A DNA stretch of 64,000 nt from assembly GCA_963701435.1 (NCBI GenBank), contig CAVPAL010000036.1, positions 186,001 to 250,000 on the forward strand. Reading direction: 5' to 3'. The notes below the pieces were generated by a model, which had not been told where the DNA came from, made no database searches, and was given only the letters and a program-made list of their open reading frames with translations. Below are positions 33,424-43,867 of this stretch, piece by piece (position 1 is the stretch's first letter; each line of letters starts with the position of its first letter). The position numbers and the translations under genes are program-made. Source of the DNA: JAACFF01 sp963701435 (lineage in GTDB: Bacteria > Chloroflexota > Anaerolineae > Promineifilales > Promineifilaceae).

Positions 33424-36400
33424 TCATTGGCCAGTTGCTCGTTTCCAAGATTGAACCAGTGTTACAGCTTCTTGGGAGAATTCTTGAAATAGCGTCTTCA
33501 ATTTTTCTGGCTTCTCATTTCTTATCTGTTCATAATACAGATCGGCGGCTTCCGGACTGGGCAAAGGCAGTTTACCGCTGTTTGTCGCCGCAACCAGCAA
33601 CCATTTCCAAACACCGCCATGTCGAGCTAATCCTTTCACAGCTTCTTGATTGAAACCAGTTGGATAATTCTCAGACTCAAACAAGGAGCGCTGCTGCCCC
33701 AATGCGATTTCTATCAAAGCCGCTTGCTCTAACACACGGTTTGCTTTGGCCTGCAAAATAGCTTGTTGCTGTTGTCCAAACTGCAATAATCGTTGCTGAT
33801 AGGTACGCGTAATTGACTCTGCTTGCGCAGAAAACAACTTATCCGCCGCTTCAAATCGAGCCGAATATCCAATATTTGTCCTTGGTGGTTTCTTAACCAA
33901 TTTCACAAGTTGTGTAAACGTCTCAATTGGCGCCGGTTTTGGCCCCGTCAGACTATACCATCCGATAATAGGTAATGATTCCCTGTATTCAAAGCGCACC
34001 AACTCTTTGGCAGCTGGCTCTTCATAATCAGGCGCAGGTATACTGTGCAAGATTTCGGTGAATAAGCGGTTACCGTAAGACAACAATTGTAACGTATCTG
34101 GAAACTGGTCAAACTCGCTCGGCACTAAAGGTTACGGCCGTTTCCCCATCATTCCATCGCAGCCAATAAGCATCCTCAATTTCAGGATGCGGTCTAAAGA
34201 GATGCCGCGTCATCCGCGACTCTGTCAGCATCGCTTCCAAATCGGCCAGCGTGACCGGTGACTGCAAAGCCTGGGTTGGCTCATCCTGTTGCAAAAAATC
34301 GTCCAGGTTGAGCGATTCCACTTTAGCCTGATCGATTTCCTGGCGTAGTTGCCGCATGACCAATTCAAACTCAGCCGCCTGGCGTTCTGCCGGAAGCATC
34401 GCTAGATCGCGCGTGATTTTGTTCACATCGGTAAGAATTGGCTGAAGAGAACCAACCACATCTTCAAACCAGTTAATCCGATCCTTCAGCGCCTGGTAAA
34501 TGCGGTCTTCAATTGTGTCGCGGTAAAAATAATTATAAATCCAGACCGTATCATATGTTTGGCCGATGCGGTCAATACGGCCGATTCGCTGTTCCACGCG
34601 CATGGGATTCCAGGGCATATCATAGTTGATCAGCACGCCACAAGTTTGCAGGTTCAAGCCTTCACTGGCCGACTCTGTAGCCAGTAAAATTTTGATGTCT
34701 CCGTCACGGAACTTGTTTTTAACAACCTCTTTCGACGTAGGCAGCCAGGTCATCCCCTGCCATATCTCGCCACCCCGACCAGAATAGCAGGCAATCTGTC
34801 CCCGGTACACCGTTTGTAACTGTTCCCGCAAATAATCCATGGTGTCCGTGTACTGGGTAAAGATGATCACCGTCGGCCGCTGGCGGAAGAGTACGGTTTA
34901 GCTCATCCTTTAACTGATTCACTTTGGAATCACCCTGGCTGAGCGCTTGCAAATCGGTGATAAAGCTGTCCAGATAATCTAACTCAGCCAGAAAATGTTC
35001 CTTCTGCCCCGGCGTCAACGGCTGCTGTGGATCCAGGCCATGTAAATCAAAACCAGCCTGTTCCAGCTCATCCAGCTCATCTAAATCAGCCTCATCTTCC
35101 TGCGTGAAGGCTTCACCAAATTCAAGCTGGCCTGTTAGCCAGTCACGACGGCGTTCCAGGCTCTTGCGTACGGCGTAGAAACTGCTGGTGAGACGGCGGC
35201 GATACACGGTCATGATAAAGCCCAGTCCACGCCGTTCGTTTTCATAGCGGGCGTAAAACTCGCTGATGTACTCGGTAATACGTAGATACAGTTCAGCCTC
35301 TTCTGGCAGAAATGTAACGCGCTGTATGGTTGGCTCCCGCTGCGGCACGTTTGCCTGGAGGTATCCTTTGGCCACATATTGACGAAGCAGGTCGCGGGTG
35401 CTGCGAAACACATAACGCTGTAAAGGTGTATGTCGCCGCGCCATTTCTCGCACATAGGGCTGTGCTGGTTCAGGTAAGCTACGGACAATGGTCTGACGCT
35501 GGCCCCGCTGGTATGGCAAATCTCGAATAGCATTCGCACGTGGCATACCAATGTTGCGCTGCATGGTTTCGTAAAAGTGGGGGTCAATCCGGTTGGATTG
35601 GTCAATCTGGCCATCACCACCACTGTTTTCGAGATGATCCGCTACCAGATCAAAGACAAAACTCCATTCTGTGTCCCGAAACGGCCGTCTCAACTCACCA
35701 AAGAAACCCAGGAAGTTGTTTTCATCAGCCCCCCAGCGTCCACTCAATCCCAGCACCGTCAGTAAATCCCACACCTCAACTGGATGCACCTGCATCGGCG
35801 TGGCCGTCAGCAGCAATAATCCCTGGTATTGCTCATTCTCTTTCAGCTTGTTCAGCAGTGTCAACAGACGGTTCGGGCGATAGCGCTGTTGTAAGAAATC
35901 CTTGCGCCGCGCATGATGCGCTTCATCGACAATCATCAAGTCCCAGGGCTGAGCATTAACTAATTGCGGCACCCGCTCCCGTCGTTTTGCCAGATGACTG
36001 GAAGCCAGCAGCAGGTCACACTCATCCCACGGGTTATCTGTTGGCGGACCAATAGGTTCACCGGTCACATCATAAAGCTGGCCCCCATGATACCGGGGAA
36101 TGTCCAGGTTGAATTTTTCGTACAACTCTTCCTGCCACTGCTTCAGCACTGCTGCCGGCGCCAATATCAGGCAGCGCTTGACCCGGCCGTTAAGGATCAG
36201 CTGACGAATGACCAGACCCGCTTCAATCGTCTTGCCCAGGCCGACCTCGTCGCAGAGCAAAGCACGATCCGGGAATCGCTCGACCAGTGTCCGCGCTACC
36301 TGCAACTGATGCGGCCAGGGCGTGATGGCGCTGGTGGCCGCCCCCAGGTCTTGCGCATTAAGCAGGGTAGGGGCATCGCGCAAAAACTGAAAAAGAATGC

Positions 36401-37217
36401 GCTCTTCTGGCGTAGCAACAGCAAAACCGGCTTTATCATCAGCTAATTCTACCGTGCGGCGCGGCCGTTCCAGCGGATCCAGCGCCGGTGGCGTAGACGG
36501 CGCTCGTTTCAACAGCTCCTCACGCACGGCATCTGGCAAATCAATCGCCACCCAATGCGGATCGCGCCCCTCCCACAACTCGTTGAACGATGCGCGCAGC
36601 TGCCCTAACGCTGACCGATCCCGTTCGCCCTCCCAGGAACAATAGACGGAAAACTCCTCGAAATTACGCTTCCAAGCCTGGGCTGACTCATTCACACTGC
36701 CCACAAAGCCCACCTGGTTTCCGGCCGCATCGGTGAAAACCCCTTTCTTGGTGTGATAATAATCATGGGCCTGATTGCCGGGGATGGGAAACCCGTGCGC
36801 GTCCAGTGGCAGAACCACTTTAATATCCAGCGTGCCGTTGGCCACCATCCAGGTCAACGCATCCAACCGCTGTTTCAACGGTCCGTCTAAGCGCAGGGTC
36901 TCTGCGTCTGGCAGCTGTGCCAGCATCGTGCGGGCAATGGCTTCGCGCTGGTCATAGCCGGTTTTGATGGCCTCTACATCTGGCTCACTCAACTCAGCGC
37001 CGACGAGCAGGCGCATGGTGCCGTTATTGTGAATGAGGCGCACAATACCAGCTGCGGCCGCAGCCAAGGCGGAGGAGCGAAAATACCCGGCGCTGCGATC
37101 ATAATGCACGCTGGCCGCCAGTGTGGGAAGATAAAAGGTTTCCAGGGGTATATCAGCCGGCCGGTAGAAAACACGGTAGGTGATGTCACGTAAAGCGGCT
37201 TGGATAATCACTGGCAT
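33424..37217 (-). pseudogene. PLD-SNF2/DEAD-like helicase of the defence operon, two frameshifts
   Basis: The intact first part (37217-34719) begins with a phospholipase-D-like domain, with 'YYHTKKGVF' (H-x-K) and 'VGSVNES' near residues 155-180. SNF2-type motor motifs follow: DEVGLGKTIEAGL (Walker A), LMIVDEAHHARR (DEAH) and 'LLLLTATPMQ'. The second RecA domain (IIFTQYTDTMDYL, MRVEQRIGRIDRIGQ) lies in another frame from about 34885. The C-terminal 230 residues follow a second shift near 34120. One extra base in each place (CC for C; TTT for TT) explains both. Corrected length is about 1,260 residues. Such PLD-helicases occur beside DUF1156 methylases and DUF499 ATPases in anti-phage loci. 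It could be damaged or a sequencing artefact. Confidence 0.8.
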
Positions 37218-37231
37218 GGCCCCATCACAGC

Positions 37232-37447
37232 TCAGGTGTCAGCTTGAGGGCGATCCTTTTTGATTTCGCTGATGATCTCGTCCAGCGTTAAATGACCAAA
37301 AAGCTGATCCCGTTCTACCACGTAATTGCCATATCCAGTGCTGTACTGATTTAAGAAACGCACCGTATCAACGATGCCAATTTCGCGCAACAAGACAGCA
37401 ACTGCCTCTGTCGTTACCTCAGTTAATGGTTTAATAACTGTTGTCAT
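37232..37447 (-). CDS. Probable antitoxin partner of PIN toxin (71 aa)
   Basis: A short protein with a helical core (VLLREIGIVDTVRFLNQYST) and a C-terminal 'LFGHLTLDEIISEIKKDR'. It resembles small proteins commonly paired with PIN-domain genes in Chloroflexota and Cyanobacteria. Its ATG overlaps the stop of the PIN gene by 4 bases, so the toxin gene comes first, the less usual order. Antitoxin function is inferred from this pairing. Fifteen bases separate it from the helicase start. Confidence 0.6.
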   Translation of the reverse strand: MTTVIKPLTEVTTEAVAVLLREIGIVDTVRFLNQYSTGYGNYVVERDQLFGHLTLDEIISEIKKDRPQADT

Positions 37448-37884
37448 TGGTCGATCTCCTCAATCAGTTCAATAGGTGAAACAATCACCGTTTGCAAATC
37501 TGCCATGGCTTTGCCTCGTTTCAACAGCTTATCATCTACGGTGCAAAAGTAGTTTGCATGACCCACCTCGGCTGTTGCCAGATGTAAAGCATCCAGCGGT
37601 TTTAATCCCCTCGATTGAAAAGTTTTGGCTCGTTGTTCAATCTCTTCGTCCAAACGGATAAAGGTCTCAGCTTTAGCCAGTACAGCCAGCGCATATGCTT
37701 TCCGTTCTGGTCGTGGGTTACGCTTTACTTCATAGTGTAACACTTCTGAGGAGATAAGTTCAATCTTCCCCGCCTCGCACAAAGAAATAATGCCCATAAT
37801 CGCTTCCGCTTCCAGGGTGATGCGGATTTGGGTGCGGCTGTCTAATGGCCGCTGGAGCGCACAGGTATCCAGATAGATTTTCAT
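37444..37884 (-). CDS. PIN-domain ribonuclease toxin (146 aa)
   Basis: The PIN acidic residues are in place: D6 in IYLDTCALQRP, a glutamate in 'SSEVLHYEVKRN', D in KPLDALHLATAE near residue 97 and D in CTVDDKLLKRG. PIN toxins cleave RNA in a metal-dependent way. The start codon overlaps the end of the DUF1156 methylase gene (ATGA), so the pair is translationally tied into the defence operon. Both this gene and its partner are intact although neighbouring genes are frameshifted. Confidence 0.82.
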   Translation of the reverse strand: MKIYLDTCALQRPLDSRTQIRITLEAEAIMGIISLCEAGKIELISSEVLHYEVKRNPRPERKAYALAVLAKAETFIRLDEEIEQRAKTFQSRGLKPLDALHLATAEVGHANYFCTVDDKLLKRGKAMADLQTVIVSPIELIEEIDQ

Positions 37885-40820
37885 TCCGCTTCTTCCATTT
37901 CGTCCAGGTCTTCTTTTTCTTCAAAGCTGAAGCCCAGTTGTTCAACCTGGGGCACGGGTGGTTCTTCTTCCGGCGGAACGGTGAGTTCGTCGGCGTAGAA
38001 GGCCAGGCGCATGCGATCCAGCACGTCGGCTTCGGGGCGGACGAATTTGTTTTTGACTTTGGTGCGTGGGATGGCGTTGATCAAGGTTTGCAGCCCGGCG
38101 CGGAAGGTGCTGTCTCGTTTGAGGCTGCGATTTTGCAGGAAGACATCACAGGCGCCGGCGCCATCTTCTTCGTAGATGAGCATGGCGGTGTGCAGGGCGT
38201 CAATCAGGTGTTCAAAATGGGCCGCGTCCGGGTCTACCATGCCCTTTTTACGCCGCTGTTGGGGCTGCTGTAAGACCACATACTGCCCTTTCTTGGCAAC
38301 CAGTTTCTTACTGCCCAACAAATCATCCATTTCCAGACCGAGGGCAATCGCCAGCTTGCGCGCCTCGTCGTAGGGGAACTGTTCAGCAGCGAAAGCGTCC
38401 CAGGCCATGAGGTACCAGTCGGTGACGGGATCGAACTCGATTGCTTTGCCCGCCAACAGCCCTTCTTTGCGCAAGCGCACGACCTCTTCACGAGCCAGGT
38501 CGAGAGCGGTTTCCGGGCGCAAAGGGAGTGGCTCGCCGGTTTTGGGGTTCACTTCGCTGGTGAGCACCGGCCACTGTTCGGAGATGACGCTGAGGGTAGG
38601 GCCAAAGGTGCTGATGTAGAGGTCAACGCCGCTGATGCCCTGCTGCACGTATTCTTGTGCTTTTTCGCGGGCGACACGGCGCACCTGGCTGTTGAATATC
38701 GTCCCACCAGACTGGTTCACGCCTCGATCGATGCTCCGCGTTTACGGCAGACGAGGAGGATGGTGCTGGCGGCAGCATTCTTTTTGGCCTGGTGCAGGCT
38801 GTGTTCGCTTTCGGTGTGCACAGGCCAGGAGGCTTTGATGGTGAAGCCGGCGCCGATGAGGGCGGAGGCCAGGGTATCCCACGCTTCGACGCGCTTGTGG
38901 GTGAACATGACGGTGAGGACGCCGTGGGGATGGAGGACGCGGTACATTTCGCGGAAGGCAGCGGCCATTTTGTGCTCGTAGTCTTGCTCGGCCAAGCTCT
39001 TTTTCTTGCGGCCCATAGCTGTCAAAACGGGCTGGGTTGGCGACTGCTTCGTCGTCTTTGTTGGTCAGTTCGTCGGTGAAGAATTCGGGGAAAAGATGAC
39101 CAACGCTGCGCTTGAGCCAGACGTAGAAGAAGTCTGCCAACTCAGCATATTGGACGTTATCGTAGTAGGGAGGATCGACAGTGATATTTGAAAACTGAAT
39201 CGAGCAGATACTTGTCAGATTTGTGCTGCAGAACCTATGATAATATGGTAAGGTTTTCGGCAATAGAATTATTGCGATTCTGACAAGAACGATGTCTGTG
39301 AGGGTTTGACAAGTTCTGCCAATCTCTTTATAGGCATCAACGATTTGATCAACAGCCCAAGGCAACAAGATTAGCTGAAGCATCAAATTCTGCATGGCTG
39401 GCCATACAAAGGCAAAATCATGTCGATCAAAATTACTTCGCATACCTCGACCAGGGTTCAAACCGACAGTCTGCGATTGTTGTAGATGAGCATCTTATCC
39501 AACATGAAGCTCAAGATAAGTTATAATGGCATTAGCTTTTGGTTAATTCCAACGCTGCAATGCTTCATCTCAATTTGTTTAAGAGTTTCACTAATGTTCC
39601 CATCGATAATAGTTGACGAGGAGAGAAAAAATCAGACCATGTAGGCATACCATAAATCAGATGGCCGATTATCATTCCCACCCGGAAACGGTTCAGTCGG
39701 GTATCAAATCCTGCGCAATCCAGCCCGGCTTTTTACGGGCCAGTTCCGCTTCGGCGCGGTGGGCGGCGGCCAGCATCCTCGGCGGTGGGGGCGCGGAAGT
39801 CAAAGCCGCTGCCCGGCTTTTTGACGGCGATGGCGTAGAGAAGTTGGCCCATACGCCCGGCCTGCGCTTCCGCCTTGATGTAGTCACCAGGAATCGTTTC
39901 GCCTGTCCAGGGGGAACGGCCGATCCCCCGGCTAATCGTCCCTTCATCAGGGTTGGCTTTTTTCACGGCATCCCCACGCACAATCACAAAAGAGGGTGTA
40001 TCCATGTGCGCTTCGGCTGCCAGCTTCACCGCCACCGGGCTGCTGCCCTTGCTCAACCACCAGTTCGGGCTAAGCGGCACCGGCTTGCCCGTCGTCGGGC
40101 AGGCCACCGTCCGTGCCCAAAGATAGGCTGCACCTTCGGCGTCGGGTGGGAGTGGCGAAAAGAAGGGCTTGAGCTTAGGCTTCACCAATTCATACCAGCG
40201 ATCCCCCCATTTTTTGATGTCTTCCGCCAGTTCAGGGCCAAAACGGGCTGGATAATCCAACGTTGCCTTGAGAATTGTGGCCGCCACCGGATTCAGATCG
40301 TTGGCGATGGTGGTAAAGCCATAGCGTAAACTCTCAAAAGGAATCGAACCACCACCGGCAAAGGGATCGAGAACGCTTAACTCCCGTGTTCCCCAGGTAT
40401 ATTCAAGCAAGTCACCCATCGTCTGCAAATCGTTTGCCGCTGGATTGACCGTAAAAGCTCGTGGCGCTCCGAATAAGGATTAGGAATTGATCACCCTTGC
40501 TGTTTTGCCCAATCAAGCATTTTTCGGCATCAGCTACATCAGGCGAAATGCCATTCAACTCTAGAAACCAGTGATGGTACACTTCTTCGTCGGGAAATTT
40601 CTGGCGCAGATGGTTCCGGCCAATCAGCCGACCACTGCGGCAATACGCTGCCCAAAATCGCGGCGCGGCTGGTGGTCAGTGGGCGGCGTGCCCACCAGAC
40701 ATGCAAAAAATAAAGCGGGGGTAGGGCGCTGCTGGCCCCGCGCTCCCGCTTACTCTCCGCGCCAATCGCTTCAATGGGCAGCCAATCTTCAATTAAAACT
40801 TTGGGCATCTTGTTGGTCAT
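37881..40820 (-). pseudogene. DUF1156 DNA methyltransferase, multiply frameshifted
   Basis: The N-terminus (PKVLIEDWLPIEAIGAESKR) is the DUF1156 signature. A different frame carries SAM-binding motif I, VLDPFAGGGSIPFESLRYGF, and 'ANDLNPVAA'. Another has catalytic motif IV, TVDPPYYDNVQYAELADFFY, and the C-terminal 280 residues (38720-37881) are intact. I count at least six single-base shifts, for example near 40617, 40485, 39760, 39690 and 39020. The family methylates DNA, probably adenine or cytosine N4 given DPPY, and is found in anti-phage clusters with DUF499. About 980 residues would result after correction, the usual length. As given it cannot encode a full enzyme. Confidence 0.8.
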
Positions 40821-40866
40821 GTAGTGTCCCTTTATTGCGTCATCCGGCGGGCATTTGCCTACGTGG

Positions 40867-41181
40867 GCATCTGAGGATGCCCACTCCTCATTTTATTGCG
40901 TTTTATTTTATCGGCAGAGTTCGCCAACGGCAGGCCTCTGAGGATGCCCGCTCCTCATTTTATTTCGTTTTATTTTATCGGCAGAGTTCGCCAACGGCAG
41001 GCATCTGAGGATGCCCGCTCTGCACATTACGGCGGAGTTCGCATCCTCAGATGCGAACGAGCATCTGAGGATGTCCGCTCCTCATTTTATTTCGTTTTAT
41101 TTAATCGGCAGAGTTCGCCGACGGCAGGCATCTGAGGATGCCTACTCTGCACATTACGGCGGAGTTCGCATCCTCAGATGC
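40867..41181. repeat. REP hairpin array next to the transposase
   Basis: The imperfect palindrome GCATCTGAGGATGC recurs in direct orientation at 40867, 40934 (GCCTCT), 41001, 41061 and 41128, mostly 67 bases apart, and in inverse orientation at 41041 and 41168. The units between carry CTCCTCATTTTATT and ATCGGCAGAGTTCGCC. The array fills the gap between the DUF1156 gene and the transposase gene. Confidence 0.85.
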
Positions 41182-41190
41182 GAACGGGAA

Positions 41191-41733
41191 TCAATACCAA
41201 TTTCGATCAACTACAATCAACGAATCATCATCATGGACGTAATTTCTGTAGCTTGAATACGGATAATCATCCGGGTCATCCACCAATCCGGCTCGGCAAG
41301 GATTGCGATGAATGTAATTCAATTTCTGCCGCAAGAACTTTTCTGTGAACACAATTTTATCCCAATAATCATCCTGCCAAACCTTATGCTGACTCCGGCC
41401 CGTTTCCTGGCCCGCCTGGGCAAATGCGGCCACCCACTGCTGTCGCTTTTCCACCTTTGCCTGACGGATGAGGCGCACAGCCGTAAATTTCTTGAAATCA
41501 CGCATCAAATCGGCCAGCACCGTCTCACCTTGCAACCATATCAACAAGTGGATGTGATCAGGCATGATGACGTAGCCCAACAGGTAAAAGGTGTGTTGGT
41601 AGCGATAAAAATTAAGGCTGTCGAACAGGGGAATAATGAAACTGGGGGAGGTGAAGATGGGTAAACGGCCGTATACCACCGTCGTGATATAGTAAATGAA
41701 CCCCTCGATTTGGATGTGCGGTAATCGACTCAT
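41191..41733 (-). CDS. REP-associated tyrosine (Y1/HUH) transposase, RAYT (180 aa)
   Basis: The HUH motif is MPDHIHLLI near residue 57 and the catalytic tyrosine is in 'KLNYIHRNPCRAGLV' near residue 143. Spacing and length match the transposase_17/RAYT family, single-strand DNA nucleases that handle REP hairpins and are usually domesticated single-copy genes. It is flanked on both sides by GCATCTGAGGATGC hairpins, as expected for its substrate. It sits between the methylase and the other defence genes and is intact. Confidence 0.88.
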   Translation of the reverse strand: MSRLPHIQIEGFIYYITTVVYGRLPIFTSPSFIIPLFDSLNFYRYQHTFYLLGYVIMPDHIHLLIWLQGETVLADLMRDFKKFTAVRLIRQAKVEKRQQWVAAFAQAGQETGRSQHKVWQDDYWDKIVFTEKFLRQKLNYIHRNPCRAGLVDDPDDYPYSSYRNYVHDDDSLIVVDRNWY

Positions 41734-41758
41734 GATTGCTCATATAATGGCGGAGCAC

Positions 41759-41862
41759 GCATCTGAGGATGCGTACTCCTTAAGAGTTGGCATCTGAGGA
41801 TGCCAACTCCTCAGACAAGGCAGAGATCTCAGACAAGGCGGAGTGCGCATCCTCAGATGCGC
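41759..41862. repeat. REP hairpins on the other flank of the transposase
   Basis: There are three hairpins: GCATCTGAGGATGC at 41759, AGTTGGCATCTGAGGATGCCAACT with an extended stem at 41785-41808, and the inverse GCATCCTCAGATGC within GCGC flanks at 41845-41862. Flanking bases differ between copies but remain complementary. Confidence 0.8.
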
Positions 41863-42064
41863 GATCCCTTTGTCGGAGCAAAGCTCTGGCTTTGGCCATG
41901 CGCACGAGATGCTCCAGATATTCATACTGCTGCCATTCCTGTTCTTCGGCCGGTGATAAGCCTTCTTCCCGATTCTTTTCCAGGAGCGTTTGCACACGCG
42001 ACTGAAGCGCATCAGAAGGACGCAGCGCCAGGATTTCTTCTGGGGAAGGCAGTTCTGTCGTCAT
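41780..42064 (-). CDS. Small hypothetical protein with REP-derived C-terminus (94 aa)
   Basis: The start MTTELPSPEE at 42064 is chosen by similarity to short Chloroflexota proteins of about 70 residues with the pattern 'LRPSDALQSRVQTLLEKN' and 'EEQEWQQYEYLEHLVRMAKA'. The family has no known role and is often found near toxin-antitoxin or mobile genes. The last 25 residues (SEDAHSALSE...) are encoded by REP sequence, indicating that the normal stop was lost when the repeat arrived. Confidence 0.55.
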   Translation of the reverse strand: MTTELPSPEEILALRPSDALQSRVQTLLEKNREEGLSPAEEQEWQQYEYLEHLVRMAKARALLRQRDRASEDAHSALSEISALSEELASSDANS

Positions 42065-42105
42065 AGTCACTCTCCATCTTGAGCAGGATAAATGCATTGT
42101 AACAT

Positions 42106-42655
42106 TTATTCGGCTGCCAACAGCACGCGCAATGCCCTTTGGGCGCGTTCGGCCGTATCGGCGGCGGTGCATTTACTATACCAATAATACGCTTCTTCCG
42201 ACGGCATCTGGCGGATGCCGTATGAAATTTGTTCGACACGCCGAATTTTGCTCAGTGGTTTAACAGTCAAAAAAACCAATCCCAGTCGTACGCCTACTTC
42301 TTCCGGCAAATAAAAAGGCTTATGGCGCGTCACGGATAGATCCGTGGCTTTATACTCTGCCTTACGTAAGGCTTCAATCACATGATCGGCTACCGCCCGC
42401 AAATTATCCCCGCTGAGAGCCACAACCGTTTCTAAATGCGGGTCACTGTCCGGCCGTTCTACAACCCGCTGCAGCAGCGTCAAGGCATAATCGGTTGTCG
42501 CTCCGGCCAGGGCTTGTACGTGCAAGGCAAACGGTTTTTCAGAGGTCGTGCCATTTAGATTGGGCGATGTAGGCTGGAGTCGACGCGTTGGGGACGATGG
42601 TGAATTGGGATTGGGGCTTGTTGGCTTGGCGGAGGATTGGCAGCTGCGTCTGCAT
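42106..42655 (-). CDS. Defence-operon small protein, possibly DUF7680-like (about 182 aa), one frameshift
   Basis: The best start is the ATG at 42655 (MQTQLPILRQANK). The frame breaks at about 42552, where one extra C separates 'YIAQSKWHD' from 'SEKPFALHVQALAG'. The intact part ends with 'EEVGVRLGLVFLTVKPL' and 'QMPSEEAYYWYSKC'. I associate such proteins with DUF499/DUF1156 loci, but the family name is from memory and uncertain. No catalytic motif is visible. Confidence 0.5.
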
Positions 42656-42693
42656 CGCTCAGTGCGAGATGGGATCTGAGGATGCCCTGCTCT

Positions 42694-43087
42694 TCAGTTC
42701 GCGCCAGGCAGATCAAGGTTAATGTTAAAAAGATTGGTACGGCCACGGGCGGGGACAAACTCAGGCAGCCGCTCCGGGTTAGCCAATATCCAACCGTAAA
42801 GTCCTTCACGCCACCGGCGGCCAGCCAGATGCGCATCGAGGTATTTGTTGTAGGCAGCTTCATCCAGTGGAATCACATCCAATAATTCCACCATACCCAC
42901 CACGCCGCCACGGTCCAGGTTGTTGGGGTTCAGATCGTGCTTCCCGCACATTTCAGTCTCAATGGTTTGGGAAGCATGAACAGCTAGCACCCCCCGATAG
43001 CGGGTATTATAGGTGCGCAAATCCATCGTTTTGCGCCCCTGTAAAATCAAGTTCCGCCCAGGGCTGGCGGAAGCTGAGTGCTTTCAT
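42694..43087 (-). CDS. ASCH-domain protein (about 131 aa), one frameshift
   Basis: The start MKALSFRQPWAEL at 43087 is typical for ASCH (ASC-1 homology) domains, followed after one extra G near 43050 by ILQGRKTMDLRTYNTRYRG, then 'GVVGMVELLDVIPLDE' and 'LYGWILANPERL'. ASCH proteins bind RNA, and some bacterial members hydrolyse modified nucleosides such as N4-acetylcytidine. It sits 4 bases after the VapC-like gene with AGAGGA as ribosome binding site. A role in the operon is unknown. Confidence 0.65.
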
Positions 43088-43090
43088 TGG

Positions 43091-43550
43091 TTATTCCTCT
43101 GGCGCAATTGCGCAAATCGCTGGATTTAATTCGTTCTCCAACTGGCGTGTAAGCGATAACCACATCCAGAGGCGCGGGTCAACTTGCTCTTGATCCCAAC
43201 TGACCAGTGGAATTTCAGCCGATGCGCAACAGCAACATACATCGCATCTGCGCCACGAAGCCTGCTGATTAGCAGCGAGGTCGGCTGGTCTGAATGTTCC
43301 TAACTCTGAATCTGTATAAACCAGGCGCAAATTAGGGATAGATAGGATGTGATTCACTGCCTGATGACCTAAATCCGCATCACCGGTACGTCGGGACAAT
43401 AGCACCACCCACTTCGGCTAAAAGCAAGACGGGGCAGCAATACATCGTGTTGCTATATACGACTGCTGTTAACCACCGACGACTAACCGTATGATTATCT
43501 TCGTGAGTGGTTAAATGGCTGACCCAAACGCTGGCATCGGTAACAATCAT
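43091..43550 (-). pseudogene. VapC-like PIN toxin, several frameshifts
   Basis: The start MIVTDASVWVSHL at 43550 is the canonical VapC N-terminus with its first catalytic Asp. Later parts lie in different frames: 'TGDADLGHQAVNHIL', 'RLRGADAMYVAVAHRL' with the central Asp, and IPLVSWDQEQ with the terminal Asp. At least three shifts are needed to join them. As given the toxin is inactive. Its ATG overlaps the antitoxin stop (ATGA). Confidence 0.65.
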
Positions 43551-43808
43551 AGTTCGCTGCGTACATCCTGATGGCATCGACAGCGGAGACGCCTTCGGGC
43601 CATTTGGCGCTAATTTCGGCCGTTAGCTCGTCTAGATTGGCCCAAATTGCCGACATCTCTTCGTTGAAGGCGTGGGCGGATTGACAGGAACCAGGCGAGC
43701 AACTGTTTCACCATGATAGGTGATTTCAATGGTTTCGCCATCCTCACGCACACGACGCAAAATCTTACTAGTCTGTTGTTTCAATTCTCGTATACCGATT
43801 GTAACCAT
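43547..43808 (-). pseudogene. Phd/YefM-type antitoxin, frameshifted
   Basis: The start MVTIGIRELKQQTSKILRRV at 43808 is the AbrB-unrelated Phd/YefM fold, with 'GETVARLVPVNPP' ending the DNA-binding part. In another frame 'NEEMSAIWANLDEL' and 'WPEGVSAVDAIR' continue as the toxin-binding tail, and a last shift leads to 'DVRSEL' with a TGA overlapping the VapC start. Corrected length is about 87 residues. This is a classic antitoxin-first pair. Confidence 0.65.
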
Positions 43809-43867
43809 GATCCACCTCGTCAAATAAGTATCCACAAATGTGGATACATTATAACATAGAATGGAAT

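Noticed and set aside
39613..40329. Long plus-strand open frame (238 codons) opposite the methylase gene
   Set aside because: It lies antisense to conserved DUF1156 motifs, has no recognisable domain and no clear ribosome binding site; it is a by-product of GC-rich coding sequence.
40867..41181. CRISPR-like array with regular 67-base spacing
   Set aside because: The intervening sequences are themselves repeated, the units form REP hairpins in both orientations, no cas genes are present and a RAYT transposase is adjacent.
42555..42863. Minus-strand open frame of 102 codons between the ASCH and small defence genes
   Set aside because: It is in a different frame from both and is explained by the ASCH gene and the upstream part of the frameshifted gene at 42655.
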